DNA of 16,443 nucleotides from JBBRLA01 sp038231615 (GCA_038231615.1 JBBRLA010000114.1:1-16443), one strand, 5' to 3'; shown: positions 7,285 to 13,704, counted from the first letter of the stretch. The notes: generated by a model from the letters alone, not told the origin. Translations and numbers: made by a program.

Positions 7285-7865
7285 GGCCGTTGGGCTCCTT
7301 TCGGCTGGCCTTTGACCGTCATGTAAAGTCTGGCATTTTCTCGGACGGTGTCGAGGTCATGTATGGCGCGGAGCTGGGCCAGGTCCCACTCGGCGTTCAG
7401 CTCCGCCATGCCCCACCGTCCATTTGAGGTGCGGGCGAGGGGAAAGGGTTCGCCGTGCTCCCGCGCGCAGGTCGCCGCGGCTGCGTCGGTAACGCGCAGC
7501 GAAACGGGGCCCTGGCCCAGGCGGCGCTGGAAGGCCTCGGCGTAGCGCCTGGGGTAAAGCTGCCGGAACAGGTCCTGCCCATCGGAGGCCTCGGGGAGCA
7601 ACCGGGCCAGCGCCGGTGCCTGTTCTTCCCTGGGGTAGCTGGTCTCGATCAATGTGCGCATCTTGCGCTGTTCCTTGGCCACGCTGTGAAACGACCACTG
7701 GGTGGTCAAAAGGAGAGCGTCGAAGACCGCCGCGGCGTCCCGTTCGTGCACGGCGCTGAGGAAGGCCTCGCAGGCGCGCTCCGGATCCTTGAAGGACTGA
7801 CACGAAAGGGCCATAAAGGACAGGATCGAAAGGAGCCACAAGGCCATGCGTCGCGGGGCATGCAC
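7281..7865 (-). CDS. Small putative lipoprotein of unknown function
   Basis: The product has about 194 residues if started at GTG 7865, or 188 from ATG 7847. The GTG start gives a proper signal peptide: positively charged N-region (HAPRR), hydrophobic core ALWLLSILSFMA and lipobox ALSC with Cys22, so a lipid-anchored, exported protein is likely. The ATG start would lack the basic N-region. The mature part (DPERACEAFLSAVHERDAAAVFDALLLTT...) resembles the general pattern of small export-associated domains in which a helix leads into a curved sheet; the phrase GRWGMAELNAEWDLAQLRAIHDLD closes the protein. I do not recognise a named family. Its TGA overlaps the leuB-like ATG (ATGA, 7281-7284), showing co-translation with the metabolic genes downstream. 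The gap to the upstream hypothetical gene is 56 bp. The frame continues upstream to 8372, but that portion is a shadow of the neighbouring gene. Confidence 0.75.
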   Translation of the reverse strand: MHAPRRMALWLLSILSFMALSCQSFKDPERACEAFLSAVHERDAAAVFDALLLTTQWSFHSVAKEQRKMRTLIETSYPREEQAPALARLLPEASDGQDLFRQLYPRRYAEAFQRRLGQGPVSLRVTDAAAATCAREHGEPFPLARTSNGRWGMAELNAEWDLAQLRAIHDLDTVRENARLYMTVKGQPKGAQRP

Positions 7866-7921
7866 AGGAACCCGATAGCAGACCCAAAAGGCGCCGTCAA
7901 TTGCCGGTTGCCCTGGCCGCG

Positions 7922-8494
7922 TCAGAACCCGCCTTCGATGGTGTTGTGGCGGCGCTCTTCGTCGTCGCGGAGAGTGGCCTTCCAGGGCTCGCTCAGGAAA
8001 TTCCGGCGGCGGGCCTGGGCCTCGATGACGACCTCGACCATGGGGTAGATCACTGGCAGGGGCTCCCGGCGCTGGGCGGCCTTGGCCGCCTTGTAGGCTG
8101 CGGTCCCGCCGGGGTCGCGCTCCGGCTCCATGGGCTCGCGGGAAAACTGAATGTCCCCGCGGACCACCCGGTGCAGGTCGCGCAAGAGCGCCTGGGGCAC
8201 CTGTTCCTTCAGGTCCCGGCGCAGCTCGTGGGGGATCTCGACCTCGTCGCGGACCCCCAAGTAGCCGGCATAGAAGCGCCGCGGGTCCAGGTGGATCGTC
8301 GGCTCGCGGATGTACTGCGGCAGGGGCGGCGACTCCCGGATGAGGGGCGAGGTCTCCCAGCGGAACAGCCACCGCTGCAGGGCCGGGTCGACCGACTCGT
8401 CCAGGCGATCGATGGCCCGGGTGTGATAGCGCGGCGCTTCCTTTGCCGCCTCCCCTTCACCCCCTGGCCCTGGCGTGCGTCTGGGACGACCCAT
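7922..8494 (-). CDS. Conserved-looking hypothetical protein, 190 residues
   Basis: ATG 8494 follows a GAGGGAAG ribosome-binding site that overlaps the stop region of the kinase gene 12 bp upstream. The protein is hydrophilic with no signal peptide or membrane segment: a Gly/Pro/Arg-rich start (GRPRRTPGPGG), then a charged body with ALQRWLFRWETSPLIRESP, YAGYLGVRDEVEIPHELRRDL and a Tyr/Pro-containing PLPVIYPMVEVVIEAQARRR near the C-terminus. No catalytic motif stands out and I cannot name the family. Codon use has the strong third-position GC of the neighbours, which supports a real gene. Its place directly behind the kinase suggests a cytoplasmic partner or kinase substrate, but nothing in the sequence shows this. 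Confidence 0.75.
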   Translation of the reverse strand: MGRPRRTPGPGGEGEAAKEAPRYHTRAIDRLDESVDPALQRWLFRWETSPLIRESPPLPQYIREPTIHLDPRRFYAGYLGVRDEVEIPHELRRDLKEQVPQALLRDLHRVVRGDIQFSREPMEPERDPGGTAAYKAAKAAQRREPLPVIYPMVEVVIEAQARRRNFLSEPWKATLRDDEERRHNTIEGGF

Positions 8495-8506
8495 GGTCCG
8501 CTTCCC

Positions 8507-9913
8507 TCAGGCCCCGTGGGGCCAGAAGAAGTGCAGCGCCAGGCCGATGCTGATGCCAAGCAGCGCCCAGCCTACCCAGAACAGGGGGCTGGTCGGCGGG
8601 GGCGGCTTCTTCTGGGCCAGAAACGCCTGCCGCTGTGCCTCCCGCACCTGCGGCGAGATGCCCATCGGTCCATCGGGGATGAACACCGTCCCCATGACCC
8701 CGTCCTGGTTGGGCCCGGAGGGGTCGAAGGCGATGGTCTTGCTGCCGCCACCGGTGTTGATCGGCCCCTGGGCATTCATTGGCGCATTGAAGGCCACGGT
8801 CCTGCCCGGCTGCCCCTGCTGGGGTGGATACCCCTGCTGCTGCTGCTGGGATGAGTACCCCCCCTGCTGTTGCTGCTGCTGCTGCGGGAACACCGGCGCC
8901 GGCTGGGCCATCATGGTGCGCTGCTCCGGCGCCGAGGAAAGGGGTGGCGGCCCATGCCCGGCCCGCCCCTGCGATCCTTGTTGTAGGGGCGGCACTGCCG
9001 GCTGAGGCGTCGAGGGTGTCGGGCCCGAGCCGACCGCGTTGAGCGCCTGGCTGGCCGGCCGCGGGTAGAGCATCTCCAGGCACTGCTGCACCTCGTGGTC
9101 GAACTCGTCGGAGCTTTGCTGCCGCCGCTCCGGCGTCTTCTCCAGCGCCTTCATCACCATGGTGGCGATCGGCTCGGGGAACCCCTGCAGGGGCGCCGGC
9201 TTCTGGCGCAGGTGGGCCATCACCACCTCCATCGGCAGCCTGCCGTCGAAGGGGGGCTTCCCGGTGAGCATCTCGTAGGCGACGATGCCGCAGGCGTAAA
9301 TGTCCGACTGGGGGGTCAGCTTGACCCCGCGGCCCTGCTCCGGGCTCATGTAGGCCGGCGTGCCGAACACCGTTCCGGCGAGGGTCGCCTGAGCGTCGGG
9401 GCTGTCCATCTTGGCCACGGAGAAATCAAGGACCTTGACGAAGTCCCCCTGTCCTTTGGTGTCCATGAGGAACACGTTGTCCGGCTTGATGTCGCGGTGG
9501 ATGATCCCCTGGGAGTGGGCCTCCTGCAGTGACTGGAGCATTTGCGAGAGGATGCGCAGCACCCGTTGCGGGTGCAGTCTGCCGACCTTGGCGATCTCAT
9601 CCGCCAGGGAGCGCCCATGGAGGAACTCCATGGCGATGAAGAGCAGCCCCTCTTTGGTCTCGCCGAAGTCGATGAGCCGCACGGTGTTGGGGTGGTCCAG
9701 CCGTGCTGCGGCCCGCGCCTCGTTGTGGAAGCGCTTGACCCACGAGGGGTCCTGGGATACGTGGGCGCCAAGCACTTTGATCGCGATGATGCGGTCCACC
9801 GCGAGCTGCTTCGCCTTGTAGACGACGCCCGTGCCACCCTCGCCGATGCGGCTCAGGATCTCGAAGCGATCCGCCAGGCGCTGCCCGACCAGCGGATCTT
9901 GCAGGGGCGGCAT
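8507..9913 (-). CDS. Membrane-anchored Hanks-type Ser/Thr protein kinase with DFS motif
   Basis: This 468-residue kinase has an AGGAG ribosome-binding site on the stop codon of the preceding gene. The kinase domain (about 17-285) shows the Gly-rich loop IGEGGTGVVYKA (23-34), ATP-binding Lys46 (AIKV), the paired Glu65, catalytic loop HRDIKPDN (139-146), activation segment GTVFGTPAYMSPEQ (180-193) and Asp204. The metal-binding motif reads DFS (163-165) instead of DFG. A disordered linker follows (about 285-440), rich in Pro and Gln with Q runs at 344-350 and 356-360, and with recurrent short Thr motifs (RTMM 332, RTVAF 371, KTIAF 392, GTVFI 408) that could be phosphosites. One membrane segment near 444-464 (FWVGWALLGISIGLALHFF) ends the protein, leaving only a few residues beyond it. 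The kinase domain is therefore cytoplasmic and there is no extracellular sensor; the lipoproteins encoded just upstream may fill that role (inference). Confidence 0.95.
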   Translation of the reverse strand: MPPLQDPLVGQRLADRFEILSRIGEGGTGVVYKAKQLAVDRIIAIKVLGAHVSQDPSWVKRFHNEARAAARLDHPNTVRLIDFGETKEGLLFIAMEFLHGRSLADEIAKVGRLHPQRVLRILSQMLQSLQEAHSQGIIHRDIKPDNVFLMDTKGQGDFVKVLDFSVAKMDSPDAQATLAGTVFGTPAYMSPEQGRGVKLTPQSDIYACGIVAYEMLTGKPPFDGRLPMEVVMAHLRQKPAPLQGFPEPIATMVMKALEKTPERRQQSSDEFDHEVQQCLEMLYPRPASQALNAVGSGPTPSTPQPAVPPLQQGSQGRAGHGPPPLSSAPEQRTMMAQPAPVFPQQQQQQQGGYSSQQQQQGYPPQQGQPGRTVAFNAPMNAQGPINTGGGSKTIAFDPSGPNQDGVMGTVFIPDGPMGISPQVREAQRQAFLAQKKPPPPTSPLFWVGWALLGISIGLALHFFWPHGA

Positions 9914-9925
9914 GCGGGTATGCTC

Positions 9926-10786
9926 CTACTTCACGAAGAAGACGACGCGGTTGTTCTTGCCCAGCGAACGGGCGTTGGTCTTCGCGACGCTGTGGGTGTC
10001 GTCGATGACCTTGGTGACGGTGAACTGCCCGCCGTCGAGCGGACTGCGTCCCGACTTGCCCTCCAGCACCCGGCCCTCGGTGCCAACCTTGACGCCAGCC
10101 GAGGCCCCCTTGTCCAGGTTGAGCACCGCGTTGCCGCCCTCGCGATAGCTCTGCACGACGCGCCCCTCGGTGCCGTTCTCGATCTTCTCGTCCTCGGTCT
10201 GCGCCGCCGACACCGGGGTGTGTTCGTGGTGCGGGGGGCGGTGGCCACGGATCGGCTTGGGGGGGACCACCGGATCCGGGGTGCCGACCGGCTCGACCTC
10301 GGGGGGCTTCTCTTCCCAGTTGCACAGGATGGCGAAGACCGACTTGTCCTTGGGCGCGGCGGCCTGCACGCGGACGAAGTAGGTGCCGACTTCTTCGATG
10401 GTCACCGCCAGCTTCTTCAGCTTGTTGGGCGCCTGACGTGGCGAGAAGCCGATCTGGGTGCCCAGGCCGTTGAAGATGTCGATGTTCAGGTCGACCCCGG
10501 CATCGTCGATGCGCAGCTCGCAGTCGAGGACGTTTTGCTTGCTGGGGTTTTGCAGGTCCAGGCGCTTCCACTTGGTCCGTGAAAGGTCCGGCCAGCTCAC
10601 CGAGTCCGTCTCCGGGCGGTTCGGCAGCATCGGCTTGGCCCCGGCGCGCTGTGCGTCAGGGCCGCTGTTGGTGTCCGGGTCGGGTCCCGGCTTGTCGGAC
10701 TTGACGTCCTTCTTGCAACCCCCCGCGGCGGCGATGAGCACGCAGCCCAAAAGGAACGTCCGCAAGAAATTCACTCGTAGCGCCAT
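9926..10786 (-). CDS. Lipoprotein with prepeptidase-C-like domain, short paralogue
   Basis: Started at ATG 10786, the 286-residue product has a clear lipoprotein signal: MALRVNFLRTFLLGCVLIAA, lipobox AGGC, Cys24. The frame is open to 10843, but the upstream part would bury the signal. After a polar linker (about 25-75) comes a beta-rich domain, WPDLSRTKWKRLDL ... DDAGVDLNIDIFNGLG ... EEVGTYFVRVQAAAPKDKSVFAI, with the layout of a bacterial prepeptidase C-terminal (PPC) domain. A Pro/His-rich spacer (PPKPIRGHRPPHHEH) leads to a C-terminal beta domain, GRVVQSYREGGNAVLNLDKG ... GVKVGTEGRVLEG, ending in SLGKNNRVVFFVK. The protein upstream shares this order and the SLGKNNR ending, so the pair arose by duplication. 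It precedes the kinase gene by 12 bp and is a plausible envelope partner for it. The molecular function is unknown. Confidence 0.85.
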   Translation of the reverse strand: MALRVNFLRTFLLGCVLIAAAGGCKKDVKSDKPGPDPDTNSGPDAQRAGAKPMLPNRPETDSVSWPDLSRTKWKRLDLQNPSKQNVLDCELRIDDAGVDLNIDIFNGLGTQIGFSPRQAPNKLKKLAVTIEEVGTYFVRVQAAAPKDKSVFAILCNWEEKPPEVEPVGTPDPVVPPKPIRGHRPPHHEHTPVSAAQTEDEKIENGTEGRVVQSYREGGNAVLNLDKGASAGVKVGTEGRVLEGKSGRSPLDGGQFTVTKVIDDTHSVAKTNARSLGKNNRVVFFVK

Positions 10787-10852
10787 GGGTTCTCGCCTCG
10801 CGGAAAGTCGAAAGTCACAAGCGGATATTTTGCTCTGCCGCAAAAACCGCGC

Positions 10853-12046
10853 CTATCTTTGCTTGGTTACCATGAAGCGGTTGTTCTTGCCGAGGGACTT
10901 GTCGTAGTTGCTGGTGGCCACCGCTTGCCCATCGCCGATCACCTTGACGATCTGGAACTGTCCCCCCTCAAGCGCCTTGCCCCCGTCGGGTCCATCGAGG
11001 ATGGTGCCGTTCATGCCGACCCGCAGCTTCGAGGCGCTGCCCTTGAAGTTCAGGTACAGCGTGGTCTTGCCATCGTCGCCCCGGAAGGACTGGACGATCT
11101 TGCCCACGGTGGCGCCCTCGGGGATGGCCACGACCACCGGCCCGGCGGCGACAGGAGCGACCGGGGCCACCTGTGGCCCCGGAGGCGGATAACCGGGTGC
11201 CGCGGGCGGATAGCCCGGAGGGACGGTGCCCGGTGGGCCCGGCGGCGGGTAACCGGGGGGCGCCGCGACTGGAGGGGCTGTGCCCGGAGGAACCGCGCCT
11301 GGAGGGGCCGTGCCCGGAGGAACCGCGGCCGGAGGGACCGCGCCCGGGGGGGCCGCTGCCGGGGCTGCCGGGGCTGGAGGTGCCGCGCCGCCAGTGGGCT
11401 TGCGCAGGGCGCCGCCCCGCCGCGATCGCAGCACGACTGTGTACACGCTGGCGTCCTTGGGCCCCACCGCCTTGATGCGCGCGTAGTAGACCCCCGGGGT
11501 GTCGACGCGCAGGGGGATGACCTTGGCCGGCACGCCGCTGCGCCCGGGGGACTGCACCACCTGGGCGCCGATCTGATCGTAGACGTCGAGGTCGATCTCC
11601 GTGGAGGGCTCGTCCCAGTTCAGCTCGAAGATGACCCAGTTGTGCGCCTTGACCTTGGTCAGGTCGTAGCGCTTCCAGTCGACCATGTCGCCCTTGGCGA
11701 CGTTCAGCTCGTCGTTGACCGGCGTGTCCAGGTCAGTCTGCCTGGCCTTGATGCGGGTGTCGTCGTCGTCTTCCTTCTTCTCGCCGCCCGCCGCACCGCC
11801 CCCGGCATCCTTGCCGTCCTTGGCCTTCTTCTTCTCGTCCGCGACCTGCTGCTTGGTCTGGTCGGTGCTGGTCTTGGCCGAGTCCAGGGTCGTCTTGGTG
11901 GTATCGACAGAGCCTTTGGCGGCGGTGAGGGCGTCGCAGCCGAAGAGGGCGAGGGTCGCGCCGAGAAAGGGGACAAGGGCGAGCCGATAGGCCCTGCCGG
12001 ACGCCCATGGGCGGGGCAGGCGGATGTCGGATGGACGCTGGATCAT
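10853..12046 (-). CDS. Lipoprotein with coiled/Lys-rich linker, prepeptidase-C-like domain and Pro-rich spacer, long paralogue
   Basis: ATG 12046 is preferred over the adjacent GTG 12049, because a GGAAGGGA ribosome-binding site sits 6 nt before it. The 397-residue product has a signal peptide with lipobox LFGC (Cys37). Residues 40-100 are a polar repeat-like stretch (KTTLDSAKTSTDQTKQQVAD, then Lys/Asp-rich) that may be coiled or extended. About 105-210 form a PPC-like beta domain (WKRYDLTKVKAHNWVIFELN, EIDLDVYDQIGAQV, DTPGVYYARIKAVGPKDASV). About 215-300 are a Pro-Gly-Ala spacer built of PPGAVPPG-like and GYPPPGP-like units, suited to crossing peptidoglycan. The C-terminal domain (about 310-397) has IVQSFRGDDGKTTLYLNFKG and ends SLGKNNRFMVTK, as in the next gene. 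It is the first gene of the run down to 4238, so the operon promoter should lie in 12050-12180. Confidence 0.85.
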   Translation of the reverse strand: MIQRPSDIRLPRPWASGRAYRLALVPFLGATLALFGCDALTAAKGSVDTTKTTLDSAKTSTDQTKQQVADEKKKAKDGKDAGGGAAGGEKKEDDDDTRIKARQTDLDTPVNDELNVAKGDMVDWKRYDLTKVKAHNWVIFELNWDEPSTEIDLDVYDQIGAQVVQSPGRSGVPAKVIPLRVDTPGVYYARIKAVGPKDASVYTVVLRSRRGGALRKPTGGAAPPAPAAPAAAPPGAVPPAAVPPGTAPPGAVPPGTAPPVAAPPGYPPPGPPGTVPPGYPPAAPGYPPPGPQVAPVAPVAAGPVVVAIPEGATVGKIVQSFRGDDGKTTLYLNFKGSASKLRVGMNGTILDGPDGGKALEGGQFQIVKVIGDGQAVATSNYDKSLGKNNRFMVTKQR

Positions 12047-12109
12047 CACGAGTCCCTTCCTTCGCTCTTACTGGTAATACGACGCCCGAGCATAAAAACC
12101 TCAACGGTG

Positions 12110-12125
12110 TTCGAGAATATTCGAG
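12110..12125. promoter_or_regulatory. TTCGAG direct repeat upstream of the operon
   Basis: TTCGAG occurs twice, at 12110-12115 and 12120-12125, ten bases apart (TTCGAGAATATTCGAG), about one helical turn. It sits 64 bp upstream of the first gene of the lipoprotein-kinase run, in an AT-richer stretch. A weak minus-strand promoter (TTGAGG at about 12098-12103, TATTAC about 19 bp further on) would lie just downstream, so it could be an operator. There is no direct support beyond spacing and position. Confidence 0.25.
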
Positions 12126-12180
12126 TTTGGCAAACGGGGCAAGGCCCGTGCAGTCTTTGCTACGATGTACAGGGATGTGA

Positions 12181-12522
12181 TCAAAAGCACGATCGCTGCG
12201 GCGGCTCTTGGGCCGGGGCGATTGTCCTTGGAGGCAGCGGCGGGCTCGGCTCCAGAAGTTCCCGGCTACAGAGCCAGGCGATGCTCAGGTGAATCTTGAT
12301 CGGGCACAGGGGCAGCGTCCCCTCCAGCTCTTCGCAGGTCACCAGGGGGCGGCGACAGATGGCCGCGTACACCGCCGGGGCGCCGCACTCCAGCTCGTCG
12401 TCTATCATGGGCCTGGGTCTGGGCCCTGGCCCGTCGTCTATCATGGGCCTTGGCGTCGGGTTGGTCGCCAGAAGGCCGGCGGACGAGCCGGGAAAACAAC
12501 CCTGGTACAGGGCCTTCTGATC
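12181..12522 (-). pseudogene. Out-of-frame winged-helix-like C-terminal tail of the DUF4388 gene
   Basis: A second minus frame continues where the DUF4388 frame loses sense. From the DQKALYQG point (about 12522) it reads through a linker with the repeated unit PRPMIDD. It then enters a helix-rich block, APAVYAAICRRPLVTCEELE ... IKIHLSIAWLCSRELLEP, and stops at 12181. The pattern of two helices plus a T-x-EEL-type turn and a final L..L...ELLE helix resembles the small winged-helix tails found after DUF4388 domains. Restoring 4 bases in the GATCGA tract at 12517-12533 would join both parts in one frame. It has no start codon or ribosome-binding site of its own, so it is best read as a detached tail. 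A sequencing error is possible. Confidence 0.5.
12396..12450. repeat. 36-bp tandem duplication in the DUF4388 tail
   Basis: The 19-mer CGTCGTCTATCATGGGCCT occurs at 12396-12414 and again at 12432-12450. The 36-bp period (12 codons) keeps the minus-strand tail frame and yields the repeated peptide PRPMIDD. Confidence 0.8.
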
Positions 12523-12890
12523 GATTCGATCAGCCGGGCCGCGTCCATCAAAAGCGGTGCCAGGTCGATGCGATCCGGCGGCCCGGTGAGTTCCACGCCG
12601 ACGTGAAAGGTGAAGTGCGTCGGCTGCCAGCAGAGCATCGCCAGCACCGCCTCCTCGCCTCGGTAGTGGAGATAATTGGCGTGGGCGATGCGCCCCGTCG
12701 AGAAGAAGCATTCGCCCTCGACCGCCTCGGCGTCCGTGACCCGCAGGAGGCCCGGCTTCCCCGCCGAAGCGAAAAATTGCAATAGATCGAAAAGGGGAAA
12801 TACCTCCAGCCTGCCTGCCAGCTCGTTGAGGCGCTCCGGGGGGACCTTCAGGACGTGCGCCGCCGACGACTCGAAGAGGATAAATTGCAT
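12441..12890 (-). CDS. DUF4388 (PATAN-type) domain protein, probably frameshifted near its C-terminus
   Basis: ATG 12890 has a GGAGA ribosome-binding site 9 nt upstream. The 149-residue frame holds a DUF4388 domain: LAGRLEVFPLFDLLQFFASAG (about 25-45), GLLRVTDAEAVEGECFFSTG, RIAHANYLHYRGEEAVLAML, and CWQPTHFTFHVG leading to LAPLLMDAARLIES. Such domains are common in myxobacterial signalling proteins, often next to kinases or response regulators; their biochemical role is not defined. After LIES the present frame becomes an Arg/Pro sequence (RRPCTRVVFPARPPAFWRP) that looks meaningless, whereas another frame continues sensibly as DQKALYQG and a winged-helix-like tail down to 12181. The switch point coincides with the perfect palindrome CTGATCGATTCGATCAG (12517-12533) and is explained by loss of one 4-base GATC-type unit. 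The domain itself is intact, so a shortened protein may still be made. It lies upstream of the lipoprotein-kinase operon, in the same direction. Confidence 0.7.
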   Translation of the reverse strand: MQFILFESSAAHVLKVPPERLNELAGRLEVFPLFDLLQFFASAGKPGLLRVTDAEAVEGECFFSTGRIAHANYLHYRGEEAVLAMLCWQPTHFTFHVGVELTGPPDRIDLAPLLMDAARLIESIRRPCTRVVFPARPPAFWRPTRRQGP

Positions 12891-13039
12891 CGCAAGGCAT
12901 CTCCGTGAACTGGTGCAGGAGGCCCGCCGGCCGAAACGCCTTTGGCGAACCTCTGAAAAGCACTACATGCTTCAACGGAGAGATCAAATGCAGGAACGCG
13001 GTGTATGTCAAGGTCGGAGGGTGTGCCGGGGTGCAGATC

Positions 13040-13206
13040 CGCTGCGCCCTGTCCGCCCGGCACGATCTCTTTGCGTCACGTGGCCGCCGCCGACAGCACC
13101 CCATGATAGGTCAGCAAATGCTTGTGGGGCGGGGGTTTAAGGACGGCCAGTTTCTCGATCAGTTCCATCGGCGTGCGATCTCTTTGAAGGGCTCCGCGCG
13201 CAGCCC
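13040..13206 (-). pseudogene. C-terminal remnant of an IS91-type transposase
   Basis: The minus-strand frame reads LQRDRTPMELIEKLAVLKPP, then PHKHLLTYHGVLSAAAT, an in-frame TGA, then RKEIVPGG. This closely follows the end of IS91-family Y2 transposases, with the pattern (P)LELIEKLAALVPPPR.H...YHGVLA......W+..+VPG. The TGA stands exactly where that pattern has Trp, so TGG to TGA is the likely lesion. Nothing of the N-terminal zinc-binding or catalytic Tyr region is visible: upstream (above about 13206) the similarity stops, and the MITE-like element begins at 13221. The fragment has no start signal and is certainly non-functional. Limits are approximate. Confidence 0.65.
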
Positions 13207-13220
13207 TCGCCCGGGACGAC

Positions 13221-13365
13221 CTAGAACGCTGAACGGTTTGATCGTCCAAGTGCCTGAAAGGACATGTATTTCAGATAAATTGTAATTTTTGTTCAACGTT
13301 CAACGTTCAACCTCATAACCGTCCGAAACTACACCGGAATCTAGTCAAACCGTTCAGCGCTCTAG
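13221..13365. mobile_element. MITE-like element with 21-bp terminal inverted repeats
   Basis: Bases 13221-13241 and 13345-13365 are inverted copies with a single mismatch in 21 bp; the shared core is CGCTGAACGGTTTGA. Both ends begin with CTAG, so a TA (or CTAG) target duplication is possible, as for IS630/Tc1-type elements. The 103-bp interior is distinctly AT-rich compared with the genome and encodes nothing. A family of such elements elsewhere in the genome would be expected. Alternatives are a large regulatory hairpin or a recombination site pair. Confidence 0.6.
13291..13311. repeat. Three tandem GTTCAAC heptamers
   Basis: GTTCAAC is repeated three times head to tail (13291-13297, 13298-13304, 13305-13311) inside the AT-rich interior of the MITE-like element. 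The unit resembles the inner part of the terminal repeat (GTTCA/TGAAC), so it may be derived from it or be bound by the same protein. Confidence 0.9.
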
Positions 13366-13629
13366 CTACCCGCGGCTGGGGCTTTTCTTCTTCTTCCCGC
13401 CCTTGGGCAGGATGGGGGAAGGCCGAGTCGTCCCGGGCGCCTTCACCGGCGGTATGCTCGGGGGCGATGAGGCCCCGGTGGCGGCAGGCGTCGGCTGGCT
13501 CGGGCTGGCCGTCACTTCATCCAGGGCCTCCTGCTTGGCCTTCTCCGCTGCCTTCTCGACGATCCCCCGGGTCTTGACCGCCTGCCGGGCAGGGCCCTTC
13601 TTGTACAGGATCACCGGCATCAGCCGCAT
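13366..13629 (-). CDS. Small Lys/Pro-rich hypothetical protein
   Basis: From ATG 13629 the frame gives 87 residues: MRLMPVILYKKGPARQAVKT, an Ala/Lys/Glu helix (GIVEKAAEKAKQEALDEV), a Pro/Ser/Thr-rich stretch, and a basic end GGKKKKSPSRG. Starts further out are TTG at 13650. Third-position GC is high, as in real genes of this genome, and the flanking DNA is much less GC-rich, which supports coding origin. The stop TAG begins at 13366, directly next to the end of the MITE-like element, so insertion may have trimmed or defined the C-terminus; upstream, the GC-rich character ends near 13650. It could therefore be a fragment of a larger gene caught between two rearrangements. No domain is recognised; the basic tail would suit nucleic-acid binding. 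Confidence 0.4.
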   Translation of the reverse strand: MRLMPVILYKKGPARQAVKTRGIVEKAAEKAKQEALDEVTASPSQPTPAATGASSPPSIPPVKAPGTTRPSPILPKGGKKKKSPSRG

Positions 13630-13704
13630 CAGCCCGGAAGGTGTCAACAAGTTTGAGACAGTCGATCGTTGATATCTATGAGGGAGACGGCCGTCTTCAG
13701 GTGC

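Noticed and set aside
7866..8372. Upstream extension of the small lipoprotein frame
   Set aside because: It overlaps the 190-residue hypothetical gene in another frame and would place the signal peptide in the middle of the protein.
8830..8885. CTG-rich tract that looks like a short-repeat array
   Set aside because: It is the poly-Gln coding tract of the kinase linker; there are no spacers, so it is not a CRISPR array.
12134..12149. Hairpin ACGGG-CCTTGC-CCCGT after the DUF4388 tail
   Set aside because: Only a 5-bp stem and just two to three T residues after it on the minus strand, too weak to call a terminator.
10859..12292. Long plus-strand open frame of 477 codons
   Set aside because: It is the antisense of the long lipoprotein gene. 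In GC-rich DNA such shadow frames are common; its Arg/Gly-rich repeats mirror the Pro-rich spacer.
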